This document shows, in pieces, positions 1 through 10,960 of a stretch of DNA of 64,000 nucleotides. A program made the translations under genes and the position numbers. Position 1 is the first letter of the stretch. The number at the start of each line of letters is the position of its first letter. The DNA comes from Tetragonia tetragonoides (Eukaryota; Streptophyta; Magnoliopsida; Caryophyllales; Aizoaceae): positions 29,177,001 through 29,241,000 of the forward strand of contig CM076149.1 in assembly GCA_038025085.1 (NCBI GenBank), in the 5' to 3' direction. The notes beneath the pieces were generated by a model, which was given only the letters and a program-made list of their open reading frames with translations, made no database searches and had not been told where the DNA came from.

Positions 1-175
1 ATTGTTTCTACACATAATGTTGTCTAATTGTATGTGCTTGTCCACTATATCTATGAAATCGATATTATATTATACTATATCTATTAAAACAATCTAATAC
101 TTTATACACCAAATCCTATAAGATCATTCTGTTGATTGTAACTTTGATTCATCTCAAGTTTATGCTCTCCTAGAG

Positions 176-178
<3 letters not shown>

Positions 179-251
<73 letters not shown>
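179..251. repeat. (AT)n microsatellite
   Basis: Uninterrupted TA dinucleotide tract of about 73 bases in AT-rich DNA. No gene is seen in 1-375. Confidence 0.95.
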
Positions 252-254
<3 letters not shown>

Positions 255-375
255 TTCTATATCTATTATGTATTACTCAATTAAGTTGTTACGTGATACG
301 AAGTTATATACTTATATTAGCTGGTTTCCAATGTATATACACCTGCAATATGTTTGTTTTGAACTTGCATGCACG

Positions 376-655
376 TAGAGCTGTCAAAATTTGATCCGAT
401 TCGAAACCCGATCCATTACCGACTCGAAAAAAACAGGTTTTGAATACGATAATTTTATCCAAAATCCGATAGTGACCGAACCCGAGAACCCGATTAATTT
501 CGGGTCGGGTCTCGGTCGGGTCGGGTTTGACCCAACGAGTTGGAGGCTTAAAAAAGCTGGAAAAGAATGTCATTTTTTGGGCTTTAATTCACAATGGACC
601 CAGATGTTTCTAAACCCTAAAAATCAAAACCGCAGTTCGCACTTCTGGTCGCCTC
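376..655. mobile_element. hAT-type left terminus, first copy
   Basis: Begins TAGAGCTGTCAAA, a plant hAT-type terminal sequence, followed by degenerate copies of subterminal CGGGT/ACCCG motifs (CGGGTCGGGT near 500-530), as in other hAT ends. No matching right end (TTTGACAGCTCTA) was found in the window. The ORFs crossing it look like chance frames. A second identical terminus starts 280 bp further on. Confidence 0.55.
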
Positions 656-830
656 TAGAGCTGTCAAACAGGTCGGTCAGGTCGGGTTCGGGTTCAGTAC
701 TAACGGGTTCGGGTCATTAGCAGGTCGGGTCATAAACTTTTCGGGTTGAGAAAAGCTTGTTCATGACCCAGAACTTTCGGTATCGGGTTGACCCAACGGG
801 TTGATGACGTCTTTAAATTAATTTTCCGAA
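656..830. mobile_element. hAT-type left terminus, second copy
   Basis: Again starts TAGAGCTGTCAAA and is followed by many GGTCGGGT/GGGTTCGGGT subterminal repeats to about 810. It faces the 3' end of the hAT transposase gene and is probably the left end of that element. 831-1127 is AT-rich and would be 3' flank or UTR of the transposase gene. Confidence 0.6.
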
Positions 831-1127
831 CATTAATTTCTCTTAATTTAGGTACTTAATTTTCTTAAAAAAACACAACTATGTCATATGAGATACGACA
901 GAAATATCAGCCTAAAAGACCACAAAATACATACAAAACCACAACATAATAGCAAATAGTCTTCAAATCAGGTTCATCAATATTCCAATTGTCTTCAAAT
1001 AAACTAGCTTAATCAAACAAAATAAAATTCCAAGCTTCTTAAACAAATACACTCAAACAAACAGTCTTCAAATCCACCATACAAACAGCAAAGTCATTTC
1101 TTAATCCAAGTTTTTTTGGTGCAATTT

Positions 1128-3581
1128 CTAATCAAAGTTGAGTACACCGGCTGTCATGTCCTCGATCTCCTCGTCGTTTTCAGCACGAGGCACCCCTTTG
1201 TTACCAGATTCCTTGTTACGACTTGTCCGACTAAAATGCAACTCTACACCATCAAGTAACTTTTCACCTTCACCTGCATAACAAATGAACAATAACAAAA
1301 TAAATGATTAAAATTCAAAATGCAATTCTGTAAATAAAAAGCATTATATATATGAACTTACTCTCTTCGACGTCATAGCCGTATACCCAACTACGGGTAG
1401 TGACTAAAGCCTCTGCGGTGTCGGGAAGAAGGGAAGCTCTCCACTTTGTTAGGATGCGACCTCCTAAGCTAAATGTCGATTCAGATGCAACGGTTGTAAT
1501 AGGAATGCTCAACAAATCTCTTGCCATTGCTGCCACTTCGGGGAACCGTTTCTCATTCTCACTCCACCATTCAAGAACATCCAACTTCACATTATGATCC
1601 AATCGATATTCCTCCAAGTATACATCAAGCTGTGACCTTTGATAACAAGGTGCATTCCCAAAAGAAGAAAATGCCTAAATAATATTTAGCCAATTAGTAA
1701 TACACCAGCAGGCCAGCAGCATATACTTACAAGTTTACAACATAAAAAAGATCAATAAAAGCCATACATAATGTGACTTACCTCAAGATCATCAATTCCT
1801 CTTCCTAACGAACTACCCACATTTGATGTAGGAGCATGTGTATACTCTGAAAACAACTCATAGAGTTTATCTCTAACTTGTTTGGTCTTCAACTCTTCCG
1901 TCTCAGGGTCCAATTTATCAAAACAGAATTTAACAAATTGAAGTTTGAAGCGAGGATCTAAGACAGCAGCAAAAGACAAGATTAAACTATAAGATTTCCA
2001 GTACTTATCAAATTTCACCTTCATTGTCTTTGCCATTGCCTTCAATTCAGCATCAGCACCAGTGGAGTAACTCACTAAAAGGCTCTCAATCCTCCACACA
2101 TTTACCAAATACAAATTTGCTATTGTGTAGCTTCTTCCTGAGAACTGAGTAGTTATGTCGTTAAAAGGTTTAAGAAGAGCACAAATCTTCTCAATCTTAT
2201 TCCATTCTGTTTCAGCAGGAGCGGGAGGAGCATTTGACTCCCTATCCACTCTTCTCATGTTAGCAAATGCAGCACGATAATAACACGCCCTTTCAAGCAT
2301 GTTACATGTAGCATTCCACCTTGTGGGACAATCTAACCACAAACTTCTCGAGCAATTAATTCCAGCACCTACTGCACACTCCTCAAACTTTAAAGCTCTA
2401 CCCTCAGAACCCGTCACATACTTTATCAACTCCATTAGCTTAAGCATTGCATCACCAACCACATCCAATCCAGCTCTAACAACCAAATTCAGAATATGGC
2501 AAGCACAACGAATATGAAAATAATTCCCACCACCAACTAATGGAGAAAACAAAGAAAGACTATCCGCTAATAAATCTTGCATATTGTCATTGCATCTAGC
2601 GTTGTGTAATGTAATAGAGAAAACTTTCCTTTGAATCCCCCAATGTTTTATAAGGGAAAGAACCTTGTCATGCAACACATTAGCATTATGGGGAGGGGGG
2701 TACATGACAGAAGTTTAAAATCTTGTTATGCAACTTCCACTCACTGTCCACCAAATGAGCTGTCAAGGAAAGATAACCTTGACCAACAATCGAAGTCCAC
2801 ATGTCACTAGTTAAGCAAATTCTGCTAGGAGCTTCATTCAACAACCTCTTAAGCTTTAGCCTCTCTCTCTCATGGATTCTCTTACAAATATTCTTAGCCG
2901 TGTTCCTAGACATTGTCCTAACATCTGCATTCAAGTATTGATGTATAGCCCTATTTCCCTCATGTTGTGCAAAAGTGAAACTATATCCGTGCCTAATAAT
3001 AGCCAGTGCTACCATTTCCTTATAAACCTCATTGTCCATTTTCTTATTAAGCAATTTTGCATTTTTATTGAGAATCATTTGATTAACATCTCCTGCAACA
3101 CGTGCATGACAAGTTTCAGTATGACGTTTGAAGTTAGTCGTACCGTACTTAGAGTCAGCAAAAATTGGTCCTTTCTTGCAATACTTGCACAGAGCCCTGG
3201 CCACACCATCATCAGCTTCTTCCCCATCAAAACAATCATAGTGGTCCCAAACTGCTGAACTCCATTTTCTTTTACAACCCACTGATGCGTTCTCAAAATT
3301 CTCGGTGTCAATGTCATGCTCATTGCCAGACCCGGACTGCCCGGTTGTTACACATGGTTCTCCAGGAGATTGGCCTACCACAAGTAAGAGTAAATATAAG
3401 ACAGGTTGCTTTATCTAGAAGTGTTAATGTTGCAACATCAACAATGAAACATCTGGAAACAAGAGAGCTAAGAATAACCTGAAGATGAGCCTCCTATACC
3501 AAGAGGTGACGGAGCTCCAATCAGAACAGAACCTCTTTGACCAAGAGGGCTTCCAACATAGTTACTTCCCCTACGATTCAT
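1128..3581 (-). CDS. hAT transposase (RICESLEEPER-like, zf-BED), frameshifted
   Basis: Cut-and-paste transposase of the plant hAT superfamily. Coding exons are 3581-3479, 3374-1782, 1674-1362 and 1273-1128, all with GT-AG introns of 88-107 bp. Seen in order: a BED zinc finger (residues about 70-125, CKYC then FKRHTETCH), the first catalytic Asp in LTSDMWTS (about 225), a middle DUF4413-like region (LDPRFK), and the C-terminal dimerization domain with the catalytic Glu in ASESTFS (about 630) and WWSENEKRFP. Two defects: an extra base in the G run 2695-2700 shifts the frame (two overlapping ORFs meet there; the exons sum to 718 codons plus one base), and the second catalytic Asp of the usual TLDNA motif is His (TLHNARCND, about 291). 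The start at 3581 gives a 34-residue leader exon. Probably an inactive element rather than a host gene, though its introns remain intact. Confidence 0.85.
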
Positions 3582-4260
3582 AACAGCAGCAAATGCCCAA
3601 CTTTGACAAACTGATCAAATCATAACAAATTATTAACACTCAATAGTCGATACTCAATAGGCAATTCTAAGGCTAAATCTTTTCAAATGAATATCCAAAA
3701 TTAATAACAAAATAATTAGTCCAAAATTACCAACCATTGTAAATTAATAACAACCTGAAATTTAGAACCTTAAGTAGCAAACTTGAATAATCTGGGCATG
3801 TTCGAATTAACAATTAAACAAAAGACAAAATAAGATCATTGATTGTAGACAAGCCAGTAAACAACTTCAACAATAAAAGCAAATTTTAGACAAGAAACTT
3901 CATATACTCTTACAAAATAAGTTACTGATTGTAGAACAAAACAATAAAAAACATTGAACTAGAACTTCATATTGCTGATTTAAACATTGAACTAGCACAA
4001 CAAAGGCAAACATATAATTTGTATACAAGCAACTTCATACAGTGAGATCAAATTGTAGAAAATTACAACATTTAAATCAAAAATAAGCACCAGTAGAGAG
4101 AGAGAGAGAGAGAGAGAGCTTACCAGTTGACAAGAAGGTGGCCGCCTGTGGGTGGAACTGAGGAGTAGCCGAGCAGATCAGAGATATGAGCTTGAGAGAG
4201 AGAGGAGAGAGAGGAGAGAGAGAGAGAGGAGAGAGAGAGCGAAGAGAGGCGAGTTGTTGG
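3582..4260 (-). other. 5' leader and intron of the hAT gene
   Basis: A CT-rich leader exon (about 4260-4122) ends in CAACTG|GTAAGC, a good donor. An acceptor near 3609-3604 precedes the ATG at 3581. Two GA tracts (4097-4118 and about 4190-4240) lie in the intron start and leader. The 65-aa ORF here is a CT-repeat frame and not a protein. Confidence 0.5.
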
Positions 4261-4261
4261 T

Positions 4262-4992
4262 GATCCCTATTCACTTATTAATTGTACGAAGGAAGGCTTG
4301 ATTTCGATTGGAAGTTCCCAATTAAAATTTGAGGAATTTCATGGTGCGTCTCTGAACTTTGACAAAATGTACACGAGATACATGCATCCACCTTTCAATG
4401 CACTATATACCCCTAAGCAATGAAACTTTTGTCTAAAGCATGCACATCATCCCACGTAACGCCATCCTATTGCGGGCATCAAATTCATATTTCTTGCAAT
4501 GAGAAAGATAAAAATGTTTAATTATCTACAACACAGGCAAAGAAAACAAACCAAAATTTGCACCTCTCAAGACTACTCATTGAACATGCAGTTTCGTATA
4601 CATAAGTTCATAATCATAACTTATTAATTTCTCTTTCTTTTGTTTCTGTTATCTATCTTTTCACCTCCAAAGGAATACAAAAATCATCCAATGGTTTAGC
4701 AGTTGCCTGGAGCCATATCTATATGATTCCAAACATTTGTACAGTGAACATCTCTTCCGTAGCTACATCACCACCAATTCAGTTTCAATTATCTTTCCAA
4801 TGTCATTTAAATCAAGTTACATCAGTATCCCACAAATGACAAAGCATACACTTATAACTCTGAAAGCTTGCATGCTACAATAGAATACGTACAATATAAT
4901 GCCCAAAAGTTAAGAAACTTTGCAGCCGAAAAAAAAAATCTCAAGTTACAAGCAAAGGTAAAAGGTTTTAAAAAACTCGCAAAGAAACTGTA
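4262..4992. other. Gene-free AT-rich stretch
   Basis: No coding region, hAT right terminus or other structure recognised, so the right border of the hAT element is not placed. Confidence 0.6.
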
Positions 4993-4994
4993 TA

Positions 4995-5607
4995 CTCCCT
5001 CCGTCCAGGGCCGTTCCTAAGGTTTTTGAGGCCCTAGGGCGGGATAAAAATGAGGGCCCCTAAGTATGAATAACTTGTTTTATCGGCAAAAAGTAAAATA
5101 AAATTTGGGCCCCGTATTAGGAAATGAGGATATGAAGAATGAAAAATTATTTTAAATTATAGAAAAATGGGGGCCAAAGAGATTTGATCTCAAAATCTAA
5201 TGTAGGTAAGGAGCAACACAACTCATTTCCAACCAAGGAACCAGGCCCTTTTTCATGTTTAGTATTTGCAAGTTTTTTTATTTATCTTAATTTTGCATTG
5301 TTGTTTGAGCCCTCTATAGACTGGGCCCTAGGCGGTCGCCCCTCTGGCCACCCCCTTGGGCCGGCTCTGCCTCCGTCCCTCTCTTATTTTCTCATTTGAC
5401 TTTTTGAGATAAACTTTATAAATATTGACCATTGATTTGTGAAAAATATATACAGAATTATAAGATCAAAATACATTTCTTAGATTCGTTAGAGATTATA
5501 TTTTCACAATATCAATTTTTTAATATAATTAAATCTATTAATGGTCAAAGTTCCATCTTGGAGATTGTGCAAAGTCAAGTGAGAAGATAAGAGAGGGACG
5601 AAGGGAG
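4995..5607. mobile_element. Stowaway (Tc1/mariner) MITE, split by a hAT insertion
   Basis: Starts CTCCCTCCGTC and, after the nested element, resumes CCTCTCTTATTTTCTC; it ends GATAAGAGAGGGACGAAGGGAG. The termini are inverted repeats of each other. TA dinucleotides flank both sides (4993-4994 and 5608-5609), the mariner target duplication. Without the insert it is about 240 bp. A related copy is at 49771-49929. Confidence 0.85.
5006..5369. mobile_element. Non-autonomous hAT element inside the Stowaway end
   Basis: Ends CAGGGCCG... and ...CGGCTCTG (inverted CAG[GA]GCCG), with GGCCCTAGGGCGGG near the left end and GGGCCCTAGGCGG near the right. It is flanked by a perfect 8-bp duplication CCTCCGTC (4998-5005 and 5370-5377), the hAT signature. 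No transposase is encoded. Confidence 0.9.
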
Positions 5608-5885
5608 TATAACTTATAATTCACCCAACAAATTTGTCTCCTGCTCATTATGTTTGAAATCTACCAGAAGTTCGCAAAAACATTTGAATGGATATTTTTA
5701 TACCAAATAATAGAGCAAACTGTTCAGAACAGTTATTTAGCGAAAAATCATCTGATTCAGAACACTAGCACAACAGATCTCAAAGTAAATGTCGATCATC
5801 CCAAGTTGATGCTGAAGTTTTTGGGCTTATCATATCAATTCAGAATTTTAAAGGTTGAAAATTTTAAGGTTTATCGGTGAACGGT

Positions 5886-6456
5886 GGGCTCCGTTTGGTT
5901 GGGGTGAAAACAGTTTTCCTAAAAAACAGTTTTCCCATTTTCCGTTGTTTGGTTTACAATAAGAAGAAAAATGGTTTTCAAGGGGAAAAGCATTTTCACC
6001 TATATAGGTGTAAATGTTTTCCCTTCAAAATGAAGGGAAAACGGTTATCCGTTGGTGGGACATTATTCCCCGGAGCACTAATAGTGCACTTGATCATCGG
6101 GTTTGGTTGTCGGGACATCGGGTCATAAAAACAAACTCGCACACGACTTGATTGGGCCTCGGGTCGAACTTTCCGGCCACTTTTTCAATATTGTTTTTTT
6201 TTTCTTCAAATAAGTATAAGTTTTGACTACGATATGCGTTTGAGGTGATTTTTTTTTGAATCCACCTTACTTTTCGAGATCGACGCAACTATGTTAGTAG
6301 ATTTTATTTCTTTTAAAAAAAAGTTTTTTCAGAAAAATTATTTTCCATTGTAACCAAACAACGGAAAATGTGAACGGAAATACATTGACACTGAAAATAA
6401 TTTTCAGCTAAAAATATTTTTCAGTTAAAAACGGTTTTTCGCCAATCAAACAGAGG
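5886..6456. mobile_element. MITE with GGGCTCCGTTTGGTT-type ends
   Basis: The left end GGGCTCCGTTTGGTTGGGG and the right end CCAATCAAACAGAGGCT are imperfect inverted repeats, and the arms stay complementary inwards (GTTTTCC/GGAAAA-type stretches). The centre (about 6080-6180) holds unrelated GC-richer sequence. No clean target duplication is visible, so the superfamily is uncertain. Confidence 0.55.
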
Positions 6457-6875
6457 CTAAATCGAAAATAAAACACCATAACTTCATCATTAGATAATTA
6501 TCAGTACCAAATTTCCTAGAATCGATGAATAACATATAAACAATAATAAATAATAGGTTCTGCACCAAATAGATGACTTTTTGTTTGTAACAAATCAACT
6601 TCATACAAAAGCAAATCGTACAGGCACAAAAACAAAAATAAACCACATCACCCGTACTCAAATAGGAGTGGTAAACAACAACAGCTACAAACAGAATCAA
6701 AGCAAGATGAAAGGAAATAAGACAAATAAAGGAAAACAATAACCCATGATCATACACGCCATTGCTAACGACGCACACATCAAGTAACATACATAATTGA
6801 TATAAGCGAGCCATTCAGTAGAGGAGCTGAAATAATCAATTCTTGTTGCCACCTTTACCGTCGCCGAGGTACCTG

Positions 6876-7265
6876 TTAATCGACCTCAGTCAGTCCCTTC
6901 ATTATGTCGCTGCCGAGGGGACCTGTTAATCCATGTGAGTCAGTACTACCATTGCCATCGGCGAGAGGGTTTGTTACTTTACCTGAGTCAGTACCACCAT
7001 TGTCGCCATCGGCGAGGGGGTTTGTTACTTTACCTGAGTCAGTACCACCATTGTCGCCACCGAGCGGATCTGTTAATGCACCTGAGTCAGTACCGCCAAT
7101 GTCGCCGCCTTCGGGACCTGTTACTCCACCTACGTCAGTACCACCAATGGCGCCGCCGAAGGGATCTGTTAGTACACCTGAGTCAGTAATACTGCCGGTA
7201 GTACTGTCAGTTGTTAACCGCCGCCCGTTGACGTCGGTAGCTAGAAACGTAGTCATTATCATCAT
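6876..7265 (-). CDS. Small Gly/Asp-rich tandem-repeat protein, unknown
   Basis: 129-codon open frame not matched to any family I know. The N-terminus is short and hydrophobic (MMIMTTFLA) then polar (TDVNGRR), which could be a weak or truncated secretion signal. Residues about 25-120 are repeats of roughly 17-19 residues with GGTDSG, LTDPLGG and VTNPLADG. The repeats vary mainly at third positions and by conservative changes, and the opposite strand is also open because of the repetition. It ends TEVD-stop. The frame extends about 11 codons upstream to a TAA without another ATG. A TA microsatellite lies just upstream. It could be a small secreted protein, the last exon of a longer gene, or a decayed minisatellite. 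Confidence 0.4.
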   Translation of the reverse strand: MMIMTTFLATDVNGRRLTTDSTTGSITDSGVLTDPFGGAIGGTDVGGVTGPEGGDIGGTDSGALTDPLGGDNGGTDSGKVTNPLADGDNGGTDSGKVTNPLADGNGSTDSHGLTGPLGSDIMKGLTEVD

Positions 7266-7344
7266 AACTACGTTACTACTAATATCATCATATTCATATT
7301 ATTTGAGTATCTCTGTTGGCCTCCCATTTGGAATAAATTAAGGA

Positions 7345-7402
<58 letters not shown>
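7345..7402. repeat. (AT)n microsatellite
   Basis: Pure TA repeat immediately left of a TIR element. Confidence 0.95.
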
Positions 7403-7403
<1 letters not shown>

Positions 7404-7404
<1 letters not shown>

Positions 7405-7902
7405 AGTTCCTGTGCGAACTCTTCTTCCGTACGCACAGTGCGAACTAAATATCTGAGCCGTCGATCTCGTAACTAATAGCTATGATTTTATCTGTTTTAT
7501 CTAAATTCAACCCTACACAAGCCACGCACAAGGCCTCCCTTCCCTATTTGGATGACTTATTTGCTTTCCTCTGAATCAAAGTCAGGAGAGAGAATAGAGA
7601 GAAGACAAGTGGAGGATAGAGAAATAACCTCCCAGCAATCACAACATGACAGTAGCACAGTAGGTAATTGATGGTAGACAAGTGGAGATGTATCTGAATT
7701 GGCAGAGGGAGGGACAGAGCATAGGTCCCACCGTTCAAGCCTTCTATTCACTTTTTTATTTTTTTAATCAAATCAAACCCGTGTGTTTATTTGATCTGAC
7801 GGTTCCTTTTTTTTTTTCTGAGTGAATGATCTGATCTGACGGTTCCTAATTATTGTTCGTACAGTTCACACTTAGTGATAGGTTGGCACCAGATCTGGAC
7901 TC
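7404..7902. mobile_element. TIR element flanked by (TA)n, about 0.5 kb
   Basis: The left end GAGTTCCTGTGCGAACTC and the right end (read inverted) GAGTCCAGATCTGGTGCC have similar starts. Both arms carry similar inner segments (GCACAGTGCGAACT versus AAGTGTGAACTGTACGAAC; GAGCCGTCGATC versus an inverted GACGGTTCC stretch). TA repeats lie on both sides, as for Micron-like or MULE-type MITEs that target TA microsatellites. The two 64-aa ORFs inside are not credible genes. Confidence 0.5.
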
Positions 7903-10300
7903 TCTCTCTCTCTATATATATATATATTGAGTAGGGATCTGATGAGAAGGCAAGCTATAGTGAGATGATGAGATGTGATCTCAGTCATCCAATTGGGCCC
8001 ATCCAACGGTCTACATATATCGCGTGTCATTAATTTTATCGTATTTTATTTCTGCCAGCTTTAAGTCGAGATAGAGTTTGGTCAAAATTTTCTCTCTCCT
8101 CCGTGCTTCTCCTTGTGCAAATTAACAGTTCATCGTATATTCTTCCTCCATCTTTGTACTAAAACAAGACCTTATTTCACCGTTGCGTTATTAAACTCTC
8201 CCTCCAATGTTCCACCTAGGTCATGCAAATTTGTAGTGAACTGGAATTGCAGATCCGATCTCCTTCAATTACCAAACAAGGAATTGAAACTTTGGCGAGC
8301 AAACTCAGGATTGAGCACTTGGAGATGCAAATTTGGGGCGAGAATTTGTTTCACACATTGGTATGCCATCAAATTTTAATGTTGTTTCTGATTTTGATGC
8401 CATTTTTTATGTTAATTATTATTCTATCAAAATTTAAAGTACTTTATATTGTGGGATTCATTTAGATTTAGGGTTCATGACTTTAGAGTATGAGATTCAT
8501 CTAGATTTAAGATTTTTACTTTATTTGTTGTAGTCTATTTGATATTGGTAATAAGAAAGATCGAAGGATATATGAGTTGAAAGATTGACTATTGTACATA
8601 ACTTTGAATTAGTGGTAGTTATTGAGAGCATAAAAGAAAAAAAGAAGAAAAATTGGGATAATTATAACCTAACAGAGGGTCACTTTTATGAGAATTTAGG
8701 GTCACTTTTACTATAACTAAAGATCACTTTTAGAACTATACAACAGATTTTAAGTGTTGCAATTGCATTAGACATGAACCATACCTAGTCAAACAACATG
8801 AAGAATCCTGATAATCTGATTTAAGAGTCTATAACTTTAAATCCTCAACTTCTATTAAGGGTCATTTGGTAAGCCTTCATGGGTCACTTAAAGTGTATAT
8901 CATGCCTATAATTCTTTTTTTTTTCTCTTCAAATTATTTAGCCAAATAGTTATGCACACTAAAACAAAGAATCTGATGCTAAATGCAAAGTAAGAAAAAG
9001 AACCAAACAATCAAAGCATAGGATTGTGACACTACATATAGAGGTAAGTTGATACAAACACCTACTTGTATTTGCAAATGAAGGTCACTTTTTAGTTAAA
9101 GAGGGGTCACTTTTTAGTTAACAGAGGGGTCATTTTTTAGTTAACGGAGGGGTCACTTTAAGTTATGAATTTTGTGAGTTCAAAAAATACAATGCTGAAA
9201 TTGCATATTGGCTGAAGTCACTTGATAGTTTGACATATCTTTCTTTTGCCCATGTGTGTTTTCTAAATAAAACTTTCCTGAATGTCATTAGAATTAAAGT
9301 ATGGAAGTTGAATAATAGTGTATTAATTTTGGATTACTCTGCCCATCATCCTTCTTCATAGTATTTCTTACCACTTCATTAATGCTTCTCTATGTATTGT
9401 GTTAGCTTGTGTTGAGACTGTTATGCTGAGTTTCGTAATCAGATACACGCTTCCTTGTTCTCATCATTGATTCCAAGTGGTGTAAATCTTCAAAGCAGTT
9501 GCTAATCAGGTGCACGCCTCCTTCTTCTCATCATTGATTCCAAGTTAATCAAACATGTCATCTCTGTCTTAAAATTTTGTTTTCTTTCATTGTTGATGGT
9601 ATTTGTTCTGATATCAGCCTTTTGCTCCCATTGTCCTCATGATCCCTAGTATTGATTGGATTTTGATGTTATAATTAGCCAAAAATAAGGGTCACTTTAT
9701 GTTATGAAATAGGTAACTTTATAGAATGAAGGGGGTCACTCAGCATGATGGCATCTCATTTGTTGGTTGTCTAGTGGAGCAGCAACAGAGCATTTGAGAG
9801 TAGATGCAGCAACAAACCTGCTGATGCAGCAACAAGCAAGCAATTGACAACAGGAAAAAGAAACATTGAATTTGATAGTAGATCGTCAATAATTTAAGGC
9901 CACTTATATGAGTATTTAGGGTCACTTTAAACAAAAATTAAGATACCTTTTAAAGTGACCCTTTGTTTTCAAATTAAGATACTTAACTCTCAGTCACTTT
10001 TATTACTTGTTGGGTATATTTTCTCTATCTCGTGGTGCTAACTGTCTAGTTTTATTGAAGTCCTTAGCAGCATTCACATATGTCATTTGTTTATGTGATT
10101 CATGCTTTATTGTTTAGTTTTATTGAAGTCCTTCGAGCAACCTGTGATGCTTCATTGTTAAATTTTGTTCAGAGGTGCTTAGTAATATGCTATGTTGTTC
10201 AATTATTGCTTGCGTAATGGAAATATATATATATAGGATGTAAAGAATAAAACACTAATATCTTGTGAGATACATAAGTTCGTATTGGTATGGACATGGA

Positions 10301-10370
10301 AGCCTATTAGCTCAATTGGTAGAGCAATGTGCTTTGCACAATGAATGTAGGTTCGAATCCTACATAGGCT
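10301..10370 (+). tRNA. tRNA-like sequence with shrunken anticodon loop
   Basis: Acceptor arms AGCCTAT/ATAGGCT pair perfectly. The D arm GCTC-AATTGGTA-GAGC and T arm GTAGG-TTCGAAT-CCTAC are intact, so A- and B-box sequences are present. The anticodon arm is wrong: TGTGC-TTT-GCACA leaves a 3-base loop, so no anticodon can be read. It is 70 nt long. It could be a tRNA pseudogene or a tRNA-derived module, and is unlikely to be a working tRNA. Confidence 0.45.
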
Positions 10371-10890
10371 ACTACTACTTGATAATTGTGGTCACTTTCC
10401 GTTGTGTGAGAGATCATTTCTAGGATGGTGAAAGAAAAGTAAATATCAATATCTACAAACTAAAAATTAAAAGTAAACCTCTAATATTGTGGTGGTACTT
10501 TATAAATAGAGAAGGGTCAGGTTTAATACCGCGGAGGGTCATTTTTAATACTATGCAGGGTCACTTATACAAAACTGGAAGAACAATGTCGACATCAATA
10601 AACTAACAATTTAAAGTAAACCTCAATATCAGTAAACTAAAAAAATAAAAGGTAAGTTAACACTAAACCTCAATAAGAATGAGGGGCTCTTTAAAAACAA
10701 AGGAGAGTCACTTATAGGACAACCGAGGGTCACTTATAAGACCGTGAAAGGTCACTTATAAGACCAATAAGAGAGAATGGTATATCTTGCATTAACATTT
10801 CCTATACCAAGTCATACACAACAAAGATTAATCATACATAAAAACTATAAAAGTTTCTCCTTAATCTAAGGATTGGTGATTTATACAACC

Positions 10891-10960
10891 TATGTGGGAG
10901 TCGAACCCACATCTTTTGTGCAATCGCACAGTGCTCTTCCATTGAGCTAATAGGCTTTAA
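10891..10960 (-). tRNA. Second tRNA-like sequence, opposite strand
   Basis: On the minus strand it starts AGCCTATTAGCTCAATGG and ends GGGTTCGACTCCCACATAGG. The acceptor stem has one G-T type change, the D and T arms are intact, and the anticodon arm is TGTGC-GATT-GCACA (4-base loop). It is clearly related to the copy at 10301-10370 but diverged. Both are too regular in the D, T and acceptor arms to be chance. End coordinates are good to a few bases. Confidence 0.45.

Noticed and set aside
10301..10960. A functional tRNA pair
   Set aside because: The anticodon stem closes on 3- and 4-base loops, so no anticodon can be assigned; kept only as tRNA-like.
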